Positions 50,291-61,545 of a stretch of 64,000 nt of DNA are shown here, piece by piece; within the stretch, counting starts at the first letter, position 1, and every line of letters starts with the position of its first letter. The position numbers and the translations under genes are program-made. A model generated the notes under the pieces. It was not told where the DNA came from, did not search any database, and saw only the letters and a program-made list of their open reading frames with translations. This DNA is from Parasponia andersonii (Eukaryota; Streptophyta; Magnoliopsida; Rosales; Cannabaceae), in assembly GCA_002914805.1 (NCBI GenBank), contig JXTB01000005.1, forward strand, positions 546,537 through 610,536, in the 5' to 3' direction.

Positions 50291-50338
<48 letters not shown>

Positions 50339-50379
50339 GCGATTATTTATTTGGGAGGGTTTTTGATTCATACTGTCAA

Positions 50380-50435
50380 AACACAAAACACGGTTAAACA
50401 ATTACACTCTAAGCAACACAGGCAAGGGCAAGTCC
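50380..50435 (+). promoter_or_regulatory. Proximal 5' region of the THUMP gene
   Basis: Short A- and C-rich stretch between the last TA-rich repeat and the start codon, probably 5' untranslated sequence. The start context AAGTCCATGG has G at +4, favourable in plants. No firm TATA box can be named, because the sequence just upstream is a long TA run that could itself supply one. Confidence 0.4.
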
Positions 50436-53400
50436 ATGGCCGAAGTGAGAGAAGAAACGGCAACGGCCACCCAGAAAACCCAAGCAGAGCATATACAAAA
50501 TAAAACAGAAACCGATAATGAGGTCAGTAAGGGGCAAGAGGAGGAGAAGGTTTTGAAGTCCAGCTCAAGCATGAAGCCATGGGAGCAGCACGGGGGAGTC
50601 ATAAGCATACCTCGCTTCGACTACAACGCTCCTTCTTCTCTTCTCCAATACTCCCATTCCGGCTTCCTAATCACCTGCACCATCAGTCAGCCCTCCTCTT
50701 TTTTTTTTTTTTTTTTTCATCTGAATAATATTCCTCCTTTTTTCTTTTGAATATTTCAAATTACAATTAATTAGGAACTGGGGTTTGTTTTCAATTTGTT
50801 ATGATAAATCTAATCCTAAGTGGGTCTTTAATTGTTTGATGCTTCTGAATTTTTTTGAGCTATTTAATTAGTGGTGTTGAAATTTCGAAATGGGTAGTTG
50901 TGGTTTTTGCTTTTGTTTTTAAGAAACGATTTTATGGAAATCTGGCTTATTATATATATTGTTTTGCAAATTTTTGAAGGAAAACAAGAATATGCAATAC
51001 AACAACTGAAATGTGAATTTTTGGTTTGCTTCTTGATTTTGTGTATGTGTTTTTGTTATTCAAGTTGGAAATTAAGTTTATAGCTTTTCTTTTTCGTAGA
51101 GAGGGAGAAAAGTGCCACGAAGGAAGCAATGTCCATCCTTGGGAGGGTCAGTTTTTCATTCAGAACGTTATTTGTTTGTCTATGTTTGCTCAAATCTTAG
51201 ATCTTTGGGAGCTAAGCGGCAATTGACTTGTTGTGAAGCGAGTGATAACAATGACTATGTCTCTTATAAGAAAAATCGAATGGTTATGTTCACATTTCTT
51301 CACGCCCTATTAGATGGCAGAAGCTAGTTCTTAGAAGTGGCTTGTTGCACTTTATGCTGCAATCACATCGATCCAGCGTTTTTGAATGGTGATTACTCAT
51401 TTCCTAAAGTCAATCGTAGTCCTTATTCTTCTCTGTGATGAATATTGGGAGGTTTTCAGGTTTTGGAGGGTTCTCTTCTGTGAAGTGTAGGCCAGCGAAT
51501 TGCCAATCATATACTCGTGAAAGTATTACTATTAATTACATTTTATTGATGAATATGCATTCTTTTCCTTTTTCTCGTTTTCTTTGTGAAAGTCGTATGT
51601 CTTATGCGATTTAATGGTGCCAAATACAGAAGAACTTGATTCTGCTATAAATATTTTTTATCATCTATTTCTATGTTTGTTTCGCAGTATGTTGGGTCTT
51701 TTACTACTTGCAGTAATGAAACTTTGGATAACTCTGATGAAAATTTGGTTTCTAAGAGAAGGAAAACATGCATGGAAGATTTAGATAGTGAATGCATCCA
51801 TGATTATGAAAGCAAAGCTGCTGCTGATGATTCTGAGGACAAATCCGGTAATCTGTGGAACAAATTACTTGAGTTGTGTTGGGGTTTGGGTTAGATTTTT
51901 CACAAGTTATAGATTTTTTTTTTGTTTACTCGATATATACCTGTTGCTTTTTTTTTTTTTAAGTAGAATCTGACGTCTTGTTCATAATTACAGGAAATCA
52001 TTTAAAAGTTAATTCTTTGTCCTCCTCAAACACTAATACAACTGAAGAGAGAAATCATGTTCTTTCGCTAGTTAAGCTGACAAGGAGTGGTTTGCTTCTC
52101 TTTACCTTCGCTAGAGGCACTTCTTTTGACCCTGTCCATATTGTATCAAACATTATTCGGTCTCTGGAGTCTGCAGGTTCTAGTTCACCCCAGTAAGTAA
52201 CAATCTCTGTTTTTTTTTTTCTTTTTTTTTTCCCTGATATGTTTTTAATTGGACTACTGATCTATTATGGAGTCCACTTCTTTTCCACCTCCTTTTGGGT
52301 GGCACCAGCCTTACCCTAATAGTAGAATCTGTCATGGTTCTCGTGGATATCGCTAGCTTTCATTTGAAGTATAAGCAGTTTCTGACTCTCTATTTTTGTC
52401 ATATTGAATCTTGTTTACAAATTTAAAATACACAGACGTCACTATGAATTAGTTGCTATTCTATTCCTCTATTATAAGTTTAGAAAGTGAACGTGCTTTG
52501 ACAACATATGTACATATATACCGAATCAAAAACTCAAGCTGCATTCATTATACCTAATTATATGCAGTCTCATGAACCTTACTAGCAGGTGAGAATTATT
52601 TGCTTAACTGCCCACATCGGGTCCGGATCTGCTTTTGTACTAACATAACTAGATAGGTGATGGGTGACCTTGCTTTAAGCTGAAAAATTTTGATGTTGAT
52701 AAATGTACTTTTAGCTTCTGCATTCGTATTTTTCTCTGCTGTTGACATTTGAACTAATTATATGAATATGACCAAAAGAGAACTTTAAAAGCTATGGTTG
52801 TAAAACACAAAGTCAACTTTTCAAGATTTCTACATGATCCCTTAATATTTATCACATATTTGGATGAAGATCCTTCAGCATACAATTAGAAACCCCCATA
52901 TAACTGAAGGATTGTATTTTGTATGGTGCAGGTGGTGTCATCGCATTTTTCCTATCCAGGCTACTTGTTGTTTGGATGAGAAGGAACTACGGGTAGTTGT
53001 ATCAAAGCTTGTTATTGAGTTCATGAATGATGGGCAAAGCAAACTGGCAATGCCTTTAAAGGTAGAAGATCAAATGCATTATCGTTGTAGATAACTAGTG
53101 CTGGTATATGGCACATGTTAGGGTAAGAATTATAGCTTTTCAATGTTGTCATGTATATGATGTAGTATGGTAAGAAGTAAGTCAGAGACCCGGACCTAAG
53201 CAGTTCCTGTCCTCTCTCTCTTGTTTTTTTTCTTTTTTCCCCATGTGTGCAGTGTGTTTTTTCTTCTTTTTGGCCAACAAGGCATCGCGGCCTCGACAAA
53301 GATACAGTCGTCATAGGGCAATTAAATGTAAATATATTGCTTTATTTTTGTCTACATGGCGGTTAGCATATGCCCCATGTTTAAACGTATGTTTACAGGC

Positions 53401-54114
53401 ATTACATTAAACTATTATTATTAGATTATAAGTACTAGCAATGATGAGGAAAGCAAAAATAAATTCTCTAGGTAATTTACCTCTTAGTTTATTTCTTCTT
53501 ACAAATTGTTTACCATCGCGGATATTCTTGTTACCTTCTTTTATGAATTTTAAGGTTCATTATGAGAGATGTGTTTCCTCCCTCACAGAATTGGGAAATT
53601 TTGTGGCTCGAATCATGTTTCATTCCAATCTTCGCTAGAAATTTCAAATTTTTCATAATATCAAGTGATTTAATTAATCGTATAGTTTGCTATAGGATAC
53701 AACAGAAGAGGAATTGCAGAGACCGAGATGAAGCATCCAAAAGATACTTCACATGTCTCAGCTGGGTCTAACTTGTTGGATCGCAACAGCTGCTTTTCGA
53801 TAGTGGCTGCTGCAGTTAAAGATGCTCTGCCAGATTCAGTGGTTGATCTTCAATCTCCTGAGGTGAGAACTTAAAGATTTCCATATAGTCAATGACATTT
53901 TACTTTGTGGTATGAATTCTATGCTTATTCTGACTTCTAATGCCCAAATACTCAGCTTTCAGTTCTTGTCGAGCTCCTTCCCCTCTCTAGGATACCAAAT
54001 GGATCTTTAGTAGTTGCTGTATCAGTTCTTCCACAAAATCTAGTCAGCACAAAGCCACGACTCTGTGTCAAGGCACTCGCTTCAAATGTCAAAGCAAAGG
54101 GTGCAAAGCATTAA
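50436..54114 (+). CDS. THUMP-domain protein, THUMPD1/Tan1-like, 7 exons
   Basis: Exons are 50436-50685, 51100-51146, 51688-51847, 51994-52192, 52932-53061, 53686-53862 and 53956-54114. All introns are GT-AG and the phases agree, giving 373 residues ending CVKALASNVKAKGAKH. The N-terminal 45 residues are rich in E, K, T and Q, then come SGFLITCTIKREKSATKEAM (about 75-94), an acidic linker (about 105-150), VKLTRSGLLLFTF (about 178-190) and a THUMP domain to about residue 345, with WCHRIFPIQATC (220-231), FAIGYNRRGI (263-272) and LSVLVELLPL (322-331). Order and wording match plant THUMP-domain proteins and human THUMPD1/yeast Tan1. By family knowledge, THUMPD1/Tan1 binds tRNA and partners the NAT10/Kre33 acetyltransferase to make N4-acetylcytidine in Ser and Leu tRNAs, so a nuclear tRNA-modification adaptor role is inferred. 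It looks intact. The last exon and start codon are the least certain limits. Confidence 0.9.
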
Positions 54115-55026
54115 AGTCGGCATTAATCACTATGTTTGGAGTTTTCTTCAATCTTCATGGTAATAACCATACAGTTACTTTCTGATTGGGTTCCAGATGT
54201 TACTGCATTTTATCTATAATTTGACCCAACAGGTTTTTGTGCTTTGATTTTCTTTGCACACTTTTTCACATGCTTCCAAATGTCGTTTGATTTGTAGTTT
54301 CAACTCATTTCTTAAGTTTCAGTAACTCTTGTATTAATTGATCTGGAAGATAGTCTGAAAATGCGGTTTTCTGAGCTATGTTTTAGGATTCTTGCAGTGG
54401 GAGTCTATAGTGTTTGGAAAGGGAGCAAAGAACAGGCGAGCAAATTCTTAGGAATGATGCTGTTATACCTAAACAAAGTGATGAAATGAAGGTGTCGCCA
54501 GTCTGGAGTGGTCGTAGAGAGAGCCAGAAAGATCATTTGAGGGTTTTGGTGCTAGGGTACAGTAACTGGTAGGGCGTTTGTCCGAGCGTCATATACGAAC
54601 AATCTGTGGATGAAGATCAAATGGTTTTGAGACTGTACAAGTTTTCGTCATTTATATTTTCTTTCGCAAGGGCATGATTTCCCTATGTACTAAGCCATGG
54701 TTAGTTTGTTTTCCTTTATTGTTAGCTGTAAGAACTTGCTAGTTGCTACAATATCGCCGAAGTAGTGACAAACTTTCAAGTGCACAACTCAGTCAAAAAG
54801 GGTTCCATTTCTAATTTTCTGGCAGCGGGCAAGTCGCTTCACATGATGGCGAAACACTCCGAACGGAGACCAATAATAGGGACCAAAATGGGCCCGTTCC
54901 CAACACATACACCATGGACTCCATGCAACAAGCCCGCTCTTACGTTTCAGGGTGCCAATTAAATGCATAAATGGATACCACGCAACAGTATGCAGTTTAC
55001 CGAAAAATGGATTGAATATAAGTAGG
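54115..55026 (+). other. 3' flank of the THUMP gene
   Basis: Probably includes the 3' untranslated region. No AATAAA signal stands out and there is no further coding text. The short open frame at 54765-54962 has no recognisable motif. Confidence 0.4.
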
Positions 55027-55229
55027 ATAATGCCAGGATCCTATTTAATTTACTATTTTTTTAATACCACCTGACATAATTGATGAGTTATCACAATTCA
55101 AGTGATAAATTGAAATTTTTTACAAATAGGTTGAATGCCATTCATTATTTGTATGGTAATGAATCGTGTGCCATATTAGGTGATGTTAAAAATGTGGAGT
55201 AGGAGATGAAATATTTAGCATTATTAATG
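55027..55229. mobile_element. Small MITE-like inverted repeat
   Basis: About 200 bp. The left arm starts ATAATGCCAGG and runs through TTTTTTTAATACCACCTGACAT. The right arm, in reverse complement, starts ATAATGCTAAA and runs through CATTTTTAACATCACCTAATAT. Arms of about 50 bp are roughly 70-75 percent alike. Non-coding. Confidence 0.45.
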
Positions 55230-56865
55230 TGGGTATATTAAGCCGAAATGACCTTGTTATGATTTTTTTTTTGTTTTCTTTTTGGAAGTAATTTGTTGTA
55301 ATGACTAACGAGAATAAATAACAACCATGTTATGAGAAAACACGATAATTTTCTTGTATTATATATATTTACAAAATCCTCTATATTTTAAGAAACAGAG
55401 AAAACCGTTTTTAATTTGATTTTTTTTTATTTCAAAAAGCCTTCTAATTTGATACTTTCGAAGAAATTGATGGAAGATGACAAAATCATCCTTAGTGAAG
55501 CATAGATTTAGATTAAAAATAAATTTAAAAATTGTCTATACTAGTTTCAAAATAATATTTTAATTTTTCAAATGTGATAAAATAGTTTCTAAACAACTAT
55601 ATGTATATATATATATATATAAACATAAACTAAAAATGGAAAACCTAGGGTAATTTCTTCATTTCTTATTATTTAGTTTACATAAGAAGGTCAAATTTCA
55701 AAAATAGTCAAAGTTCAAGACTTTCTACACTAAAAAGTTAAATTTAAGGATGGCTTTGTCATATATTTTAAAACGCATGGGATTTCATTTAAAAAAGGGG
55801 GAGTTGATTTACAAGGTCATTTTATGATATTTTCTCACCATGTTATCATAATAACAATCAAAAAATATAAAAGATTTTTTAAAAATGATCCAAGAAAAAC
55901 ACTATTTTTATCCAATTCTGGTTGTTTATTATGCTTCCAGAACAATGGTAAAAGCGATGAGGCCTCAAGGGGTTCTGCTACGTGCTTTAGAGAAATGATC
56001 AATTACTGGACACCAAGATGTTTCTTGGTCCAAAGTGATTCAGAAATAGAAATTAAGAAACTACGATATTTCTTGGACAGTCTCTATTGGGTATCTCGTC
56101 TTTTTATTATTTTTTTTTTTGTAAGAACAATACTAAATTCAAGATGTGCTATGAGATATGTATTTCTAGTGAGACTACATATAGTGCTAGCCATTTAAAT
56201 GATCCGTAATCTTTTAGAGATTCGGTAGTATAGGTACAAATAAAATAGTCTATTTTTTACTGTAGATTTGTGTAAATATTTATATATATAGACATAAAAC
56301 GTTTTGGTATGATCCTAATATATTATTAAGCTTAATTAGAAACAAATTATAGTACACTGGACTATAATTTTTAATCTCTTAAGACAAATATTAATAAACG
56401 TACACTAGTTTTTTATTTTTTATTTTTCACTTTTTATTTTTTGGGTATAGAACTTGCGAGCCTATACCCTACGGGCACTTGAGAGAGGCCAAATAATGTG
56501 AATAGTAGCCTTCGGTGGAAAGGAAAACAAATTGAGTTTGTCACTAGCTGAATGTTGTCTATCTAAAAATGTAAGACTTGACAGCTTTTTGTCATGTGCT
56601 TGAATTTGAATAGGTTTCCTTATCAAATTTCTATACTTTAACTATCATGCTTCATTATTGCACACATCCAAAACTAGGAGTCTAGCTGGGGAACAAGCTA
56701 GCTAGGAGTATACATTGACACTTGACATTTCTTTTTTCTTACTTTTATTATGTGTATGTGGAGCTAGCTATAAAGTATTATTCTACACGAGACAAATTCA
56801 CTTCTGGTCCCCTACTAATTACTAAATTGTCTGCGTGTGGGTAACCAAACCATGCATGTGTGTAT

Positions 56866-56901
<36 letters not shown>

Positions 56902-57114
56902 CCCAAAAGAAAAAAAAATAGTTTCAATGAAGAAAATGAGTATTTTAAAATTGAAAAAATAAAATAAAAGAAAGAGTTCCGACATGAAAGAAAAATAGAA
57001 GTCAAAAAAATAAAAATGAAAAGCAATATATTGGACACGAATCCAATTATTTGCTGGAAAAAAATATTACCATATGTATAATTATTATCTCATAATTATT
57101 AAGCTAGTCATGGC

Positions 57115-57170
<56 letters not shown>

Positions 57171-57277
57171 TCGTGCATAATTTATTAGTGGCTCACTAAA
57201 GTTTTCATCTCCGTACATTGTCAAATTTTGTTTACCCTTTCTCAAAGCAGAGCCCTTTCCTAGTAACATACTAGGTA
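55230..57277. other. AT-rich intergenic stretch
   Basis: No supportable gene. It includes TA runs at about 55600-55620, 56868-56899 and 57118-57168 (about 51 bp). The 124-residue open frame at 55824-56198 shows no known motif and is AT-rich like its surroundings. Confidence 0.5.
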
Positions 57278-57516
57278 TGTTGGCGTGAGCTGTATTTCGT
57301 ATTTATTTGGAGTGATTTTATATTAATTAGTTCCCTTATTTGTGAAAAATCTCCTGCAAGTTGTATTCATGTCATTCTAATCATGACTAGCCCCAAAATA
57401 GGGTTTTTTCCTACTTAGTTTAGTGATTCTCTGGAACGACTTGTATATATGATGTACTCTCAGTATAAATGCAGCAATGAAAAACAATATTCCCAAAAAC
57501 TTGCTCTGAGTTATCA
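57278..57516 (+). repeat. 5' LTR of Copia F
   Basis: TG...CA ends, 239 bp. TATAAAT at 57464-57470 is a plausible TATA box. The first 100 bp resemble 63845-63960. Confidence 0.7.
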
Positions 57517-57592
57517 CGGTATCAAAATAAAGACCCTTGGAGAATCTTTTGAATACATATGCTACACCTAAATCCAAATTAGATCAGAAACA

Positions 57593-59173
57593 ATGGCTGC
57601 ATCAACAATCCAAAATGATTTTGTGGAGCATGAGCACAGTGGTGAGAACTCCACCACTGTAATCCTTGAAGACCTGACAACTAGAATGACTCAAGTTTTG
57701 AATCAAAACCAGACCCATACCTCAATGACAACCTATGATACTGCTGTTGCACAAATCTGTATCACGCTAGATGGTACCAAGTATGCTTTACAGTCCCAAG
57801 TTGTTGAGGTGTAAATCTCAGGCAGAGACAAATTGGGATACATAAGTTGTGATCTTCCACAACCTCAACAGACCAAACCAAACTTTCGAAAATGGACAGC
57901 AGAGAATGCTATTGTGACGGGATGATGATCAATTCCAAGGGCAGCCAACATTAATCAGAAATTTTGTTCATTTCCAAACTACTAAATAATTATGAGAGTC
58001 AGTTGCTAGGACTTACGTCGATGGAACCGACACATCCCAGGTCTATGATTTGAAAAGACGTGTGACTCGAATGAGATAAGCGTGGGATATATCTATTGAA
58101 TCGTATTGCAATAGTCTTTAAGGTTATACTTTATAGAGGGAGATTGATTTTCGCCATCGGAATCCAATGGAGTGCGCTGGTGAGATACGAAAGTAGAATA
58201 CTCTCCCACAAAAAGATAAGAGTGTATATACTTTTCTTGACGAACTGAATGGGTCAAATGACAGAATAGACAAGATTCGGAATGATTTCCTTTGAATACA
58301 ACCATTTCACGGTGATGAACAGGCTTATGATCATCTTCGAACAGACTAGACAAGTAGTTATGTTAACTGCTGTAATGACATCTAAAGGAATAAAATGGGA
58401 CCTCAACCCTAGTTACACTCTAGATGGTCAAATATCGGCCTTCATCTTCAGTTGGTGGAAAACTAAATGCATCTACAAAGGCTGGATTGTTATTTTTTTT
58501 AAAGCAAAGTTACAGGCACAATCTAAGGGATATCACAACATCTCAATCAAGAATACTATGCTCATTTACTAAACCAAAAATCGATTAACAATCTATTTAA
58601 TACTTAAGGCATATTGAACATAAAGTTAGAAGATTATCTCGTTGAGTTGACATTGGATTACCATTAGCCATTGACACCAATAGAGAAGATCAATAACCAG
58701 TGAAGAGGGTGCTTGAGCTCTATGGAGTCCACCATTCTTTGTCTTTTACACAAGTGTTTTCACCAAACACAATAACCACACACGTCCCATTTGGTCATCA
58801 ACTAATACATTAATACATTAAGCATTGATGGGCTTAATGCGCTATTTGCTACGTGTGACTAGTTTAATGAGCTAGTCAAAGTATCCAAAGAGTATGAATC
58901 CATAAACCTCTAAGATTTGTGAAGAAAATGCTCTAAGATTTGTGAAGAAAATGCATTGAATGTTATGAATCACACAATTTTTTCTATCCTGTTAGTAGTG
59001 AATTGATGCATTTTGTTGTGGCATTTGGTATATTGTTAATGATTATGCTGATTTATAAAAAAAAATATTCGTACAAGACTAAGTAAAAAATTGAGGGTAG
59101 AGGAGGTGGTTGCACTCAGAGTAGAGCGGAACATAAAACATACTCGTGAAACGTACTTTTAAGTTATATGAGA
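57593..59173 (+). pseudogene. Copia F gag region (fossil)
   Basis: Shows CITLDGTKYALQSQVVEV, then RDKLGYISCDLPQPQQT, TAENAIVTG, and further on VYDLKRRVTRM-like text and RPNPMECA-like words around 58020-58170. This matches the standard retrotransposon Copia-like N-terminal and gag core. It stops at the edge of solo LTR G. Broken. Confidence 0.75.
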
Positions 59174-61111
59174 TGTAAAAGTCCTTAGATATTTTTAATA
59201 ATATATATATATATATATATATATTATATTATATAAGTGGTAAGACCCACTATTAATTTTAAATACAACACTCATTTCTTTTTTCTCTCACACACCTGAC
59301 AATCTCTGTCTCTTGTCCTCTTTTTCTTCTTATTCTTCTTCTTTCTTCTTCTTCGTAAGCTCTCAACCAACAATCAGCCTCCACTCACTACCAATCACCA
59401 CCATAGGTAGCAAGTCCAAGCCTTCCCAACCGGTGCCGACCCTTCTCAGCCATTGGTTTTTGGCGAATCAGCTCCAGTAAGCTGATTTCTGAGTTTTTCG
59501 CTATTTGTGTAATTTAAAAGTCGCTTTTTTATAATTATTTTAGTGAAGCATTTAATTGAGCCATGGAAGTTATATGAGGTGGAAGAAGGAATTGAAACAT
59601 GATTAGATGTTGTTTTATTGTGTTAAAATAATGTTCAATTTGAGAGAAATCTTAAATTGAAAAATATGATATTTTCTAGAGACAAAAAGTGATATTTTTC
59701 GTAAAATTAAATAGAAATGGGCCAAAAATCTGTCACTATTCATATTGGGCCTCAGGTTGAGATTAGAAAGTGATATTTTTCAAAATATTTCTGGAAAATA
59801 GTATTTCTTTAAATAATCAACAAAGTTGATATATAATATTGATATGTTTCGACGTGGGGCAAATTTCGAGACATGAGGCTCGTGAATAGTTTCATTTTGG
59901 GTGCCAAGAGTCGAGTTTCGGCCCGAACCTAAATTTATTGAGTTGTATATTTGACTTAGCTAATTTAGATGCTAAGAATATAGTGGTGAAATCCATTTTG
60001 CTATTTAAGATTTTGTTGGAAAAGTCATTTGTCAAAGCGATCAAATGGAGTTTGTGAAAACATCCTTCGTGTAATAAAACAATTAATGAGAGTTTCTACA
60101 AGCATTAATAGCTTGGTATAGCTACCTTTTCAAGGTAGCGGTTCAATTATCTAGTTTTATACTTATTTTGATTTAAATTTATATTATAACTGATTTATAA
60201 AAAATCATGAATAATACGATGATTTGATAAATTTTTGAAAAATATTAGATCATACTAGGATTGGATTGTGTGATTTTTATATATATTTTAAAATTATAAT
60301 TATAGAATAATATAGCGGATTACTGCCCATGTTACAGTAAAACCCAGAATAATGCCAAGTGGAATTTTAAAGCATAATTTGATTAATTCTTGCGAGTTGC
60401 TGCAACGCTATGTGAAAAACCTAGGCACCTGCGTAGATTTTGCTGACACACCTTCAGGTAATATCAGGATATTGAGTACTTCTGATAAAAATATATTATA
60501 GGGTCGTGATGGGAGGATGAGAACTCACTCATATATATTAGTTGATGTATGATATGTACAATTACATAGTTTTCGTTTTATTTGAATGTGAGGGTCAAAT
60601 ATGATTTTTAGTATACTTTATGATCCTGATTTCATAAACCGGATTAAAAGATACTAACCATGTAGGTTTGAGAAATTGTATCCATTCAAAATAGTAATTG
60701 AACTTTTACTGAGCATGTGAATGCTCAGCCTTTATTATTTTCCCTCTAGGTAGTGTTCACAGTGATCTGGAAAACTCATGAGCAGAGTGAGTGAGGAGAT
60801 ATACATTACTATTATAAATAATTGGTAACTATATATGTAGAAAACGTTTGTTTATTATCTTGGTTTGAATTAATACTTAAGAGCCTGTACTACGATTTTG
60901 GTCTATAACTATTATATCTGGATTGTGAGGATGATGATGATACTTAGTATTATTTTTATAAATTTTATTATCAATCTACGTTTAATAGTGATTACAAAAC
61001 TATGGTAATTCACTTTTAAAACCTTTTTTTTTTATAAATTTGTTAAAACTACTATTAAATTTCCATTGATGAAGTTCCTTTTCTACTACGCCGGAGGTTT
61101 GGGTTGTGATA
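59174..61111 (+). repeat. G: solo LTR of a Gypsy element inside Copia F (fossil)
   Basis: 1938 bp, from TGTAAAAGTCC to GGGTTGTGATA, with termini like solo LTR H. Flanks TGAGA and TGGGT agree at 3 of 5 bases. Copia F gag text breaks off at its left edge and continues at its right edge (YPKWWNEVKAHKQ), which fixes the limits well. It has the ACTGAGCATGTGAATGCTCA block at 60708-60727. A (TA)n run is at about 59202-59224, and a CT/TTC-rich stretch at about 59270-59355. Confidence 0.72.
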
Positions 61112-61545
61112 TGGGTATCCAAAATGGTGGAATGAAGTCAAGGCACATAAACAAAGAAAAGCTATTGGTGGATTGGGACACGCAACCTTGGCAAATGTAG
61201 AACCTCAATTATCGCATATTTGAATATAAAAATAAATCAACAACCACTCTCAATGATCAAGATAACAATAGCTTTGCATTGCTTATGTCAAACAAAGGTG
61301 ATTATAATGACTAGATAATAGATTCAAAGACGACTAACCACATGATGTTTTGTTTAAATGACTTTTTCAAGTTTACACAGCCAAGACGAACTAGCATTAT
61401 ATATGCTAATAGGGTGGTATCACCCTCATTTTCCTTGTCAAACACTTGCTAGTACCATCTTTTTCAAATAGGTTGATGTCTATGGATCAAGCTACTGAAA
61501 AACTAAATTGTGTAGCTCTAATATATCCTACAACAAATCGGAGAC
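61112..61545 (+). pseudogene. Copia F gag end and protease region (fossil)
   Basis: Translation shows YPKWWNEVKAHKQRKAIGG, later a DSGATNHM-like protease site region near 61320 (SKTTNHMMFCLNDFFKFTQP) and ATEKLNCVALIYP. This is standard Copia protease-to-integrase text. Broken. Confidence 0.7.

Larger units (their letters stand above)
49047..50330. repeat. Cluster of related small MITEs separated by TA runs
   Basis: At least five full or partial members of one MITE family: a left-end piece from about 49063, a piece at 49454-49616, full copies at 49655-49932 and 49980-50208, and a right-end piece near 50268-50293. The hallmark end is GGYWNCCAATCCAGTAGGTATTTTTTTT. Between them are (TA)n runs at 49047-49064, 49359-49376, 49439-49453, 49617-49651, 49934-49979 and 50294-50330. 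The cluster ends about 100 bp before the THUMP gene's start codon. Confidence 0.75.

Noticed and set aside
50285-50503. Open frame beginning with repeated Tyr-Ile upstream of and overlapping the THUMP start
   Set aside because: The Tyr-Ile repeat is the (TA)n run. The in-frame ATG at 50436 in another frame starts the protein with family similarity.
53021-53314. 97-residue frame antisense to the THUMP gene
   Set aside because: It overlaps exon 5 and intron 5 on the other strand and has no known motif.
55824-56198. 124-residue open frame
   Set aside because: It is AT-rich, without recognisable domain, splice context or neighbour support. It may be chance or part of an unidentified repeat.
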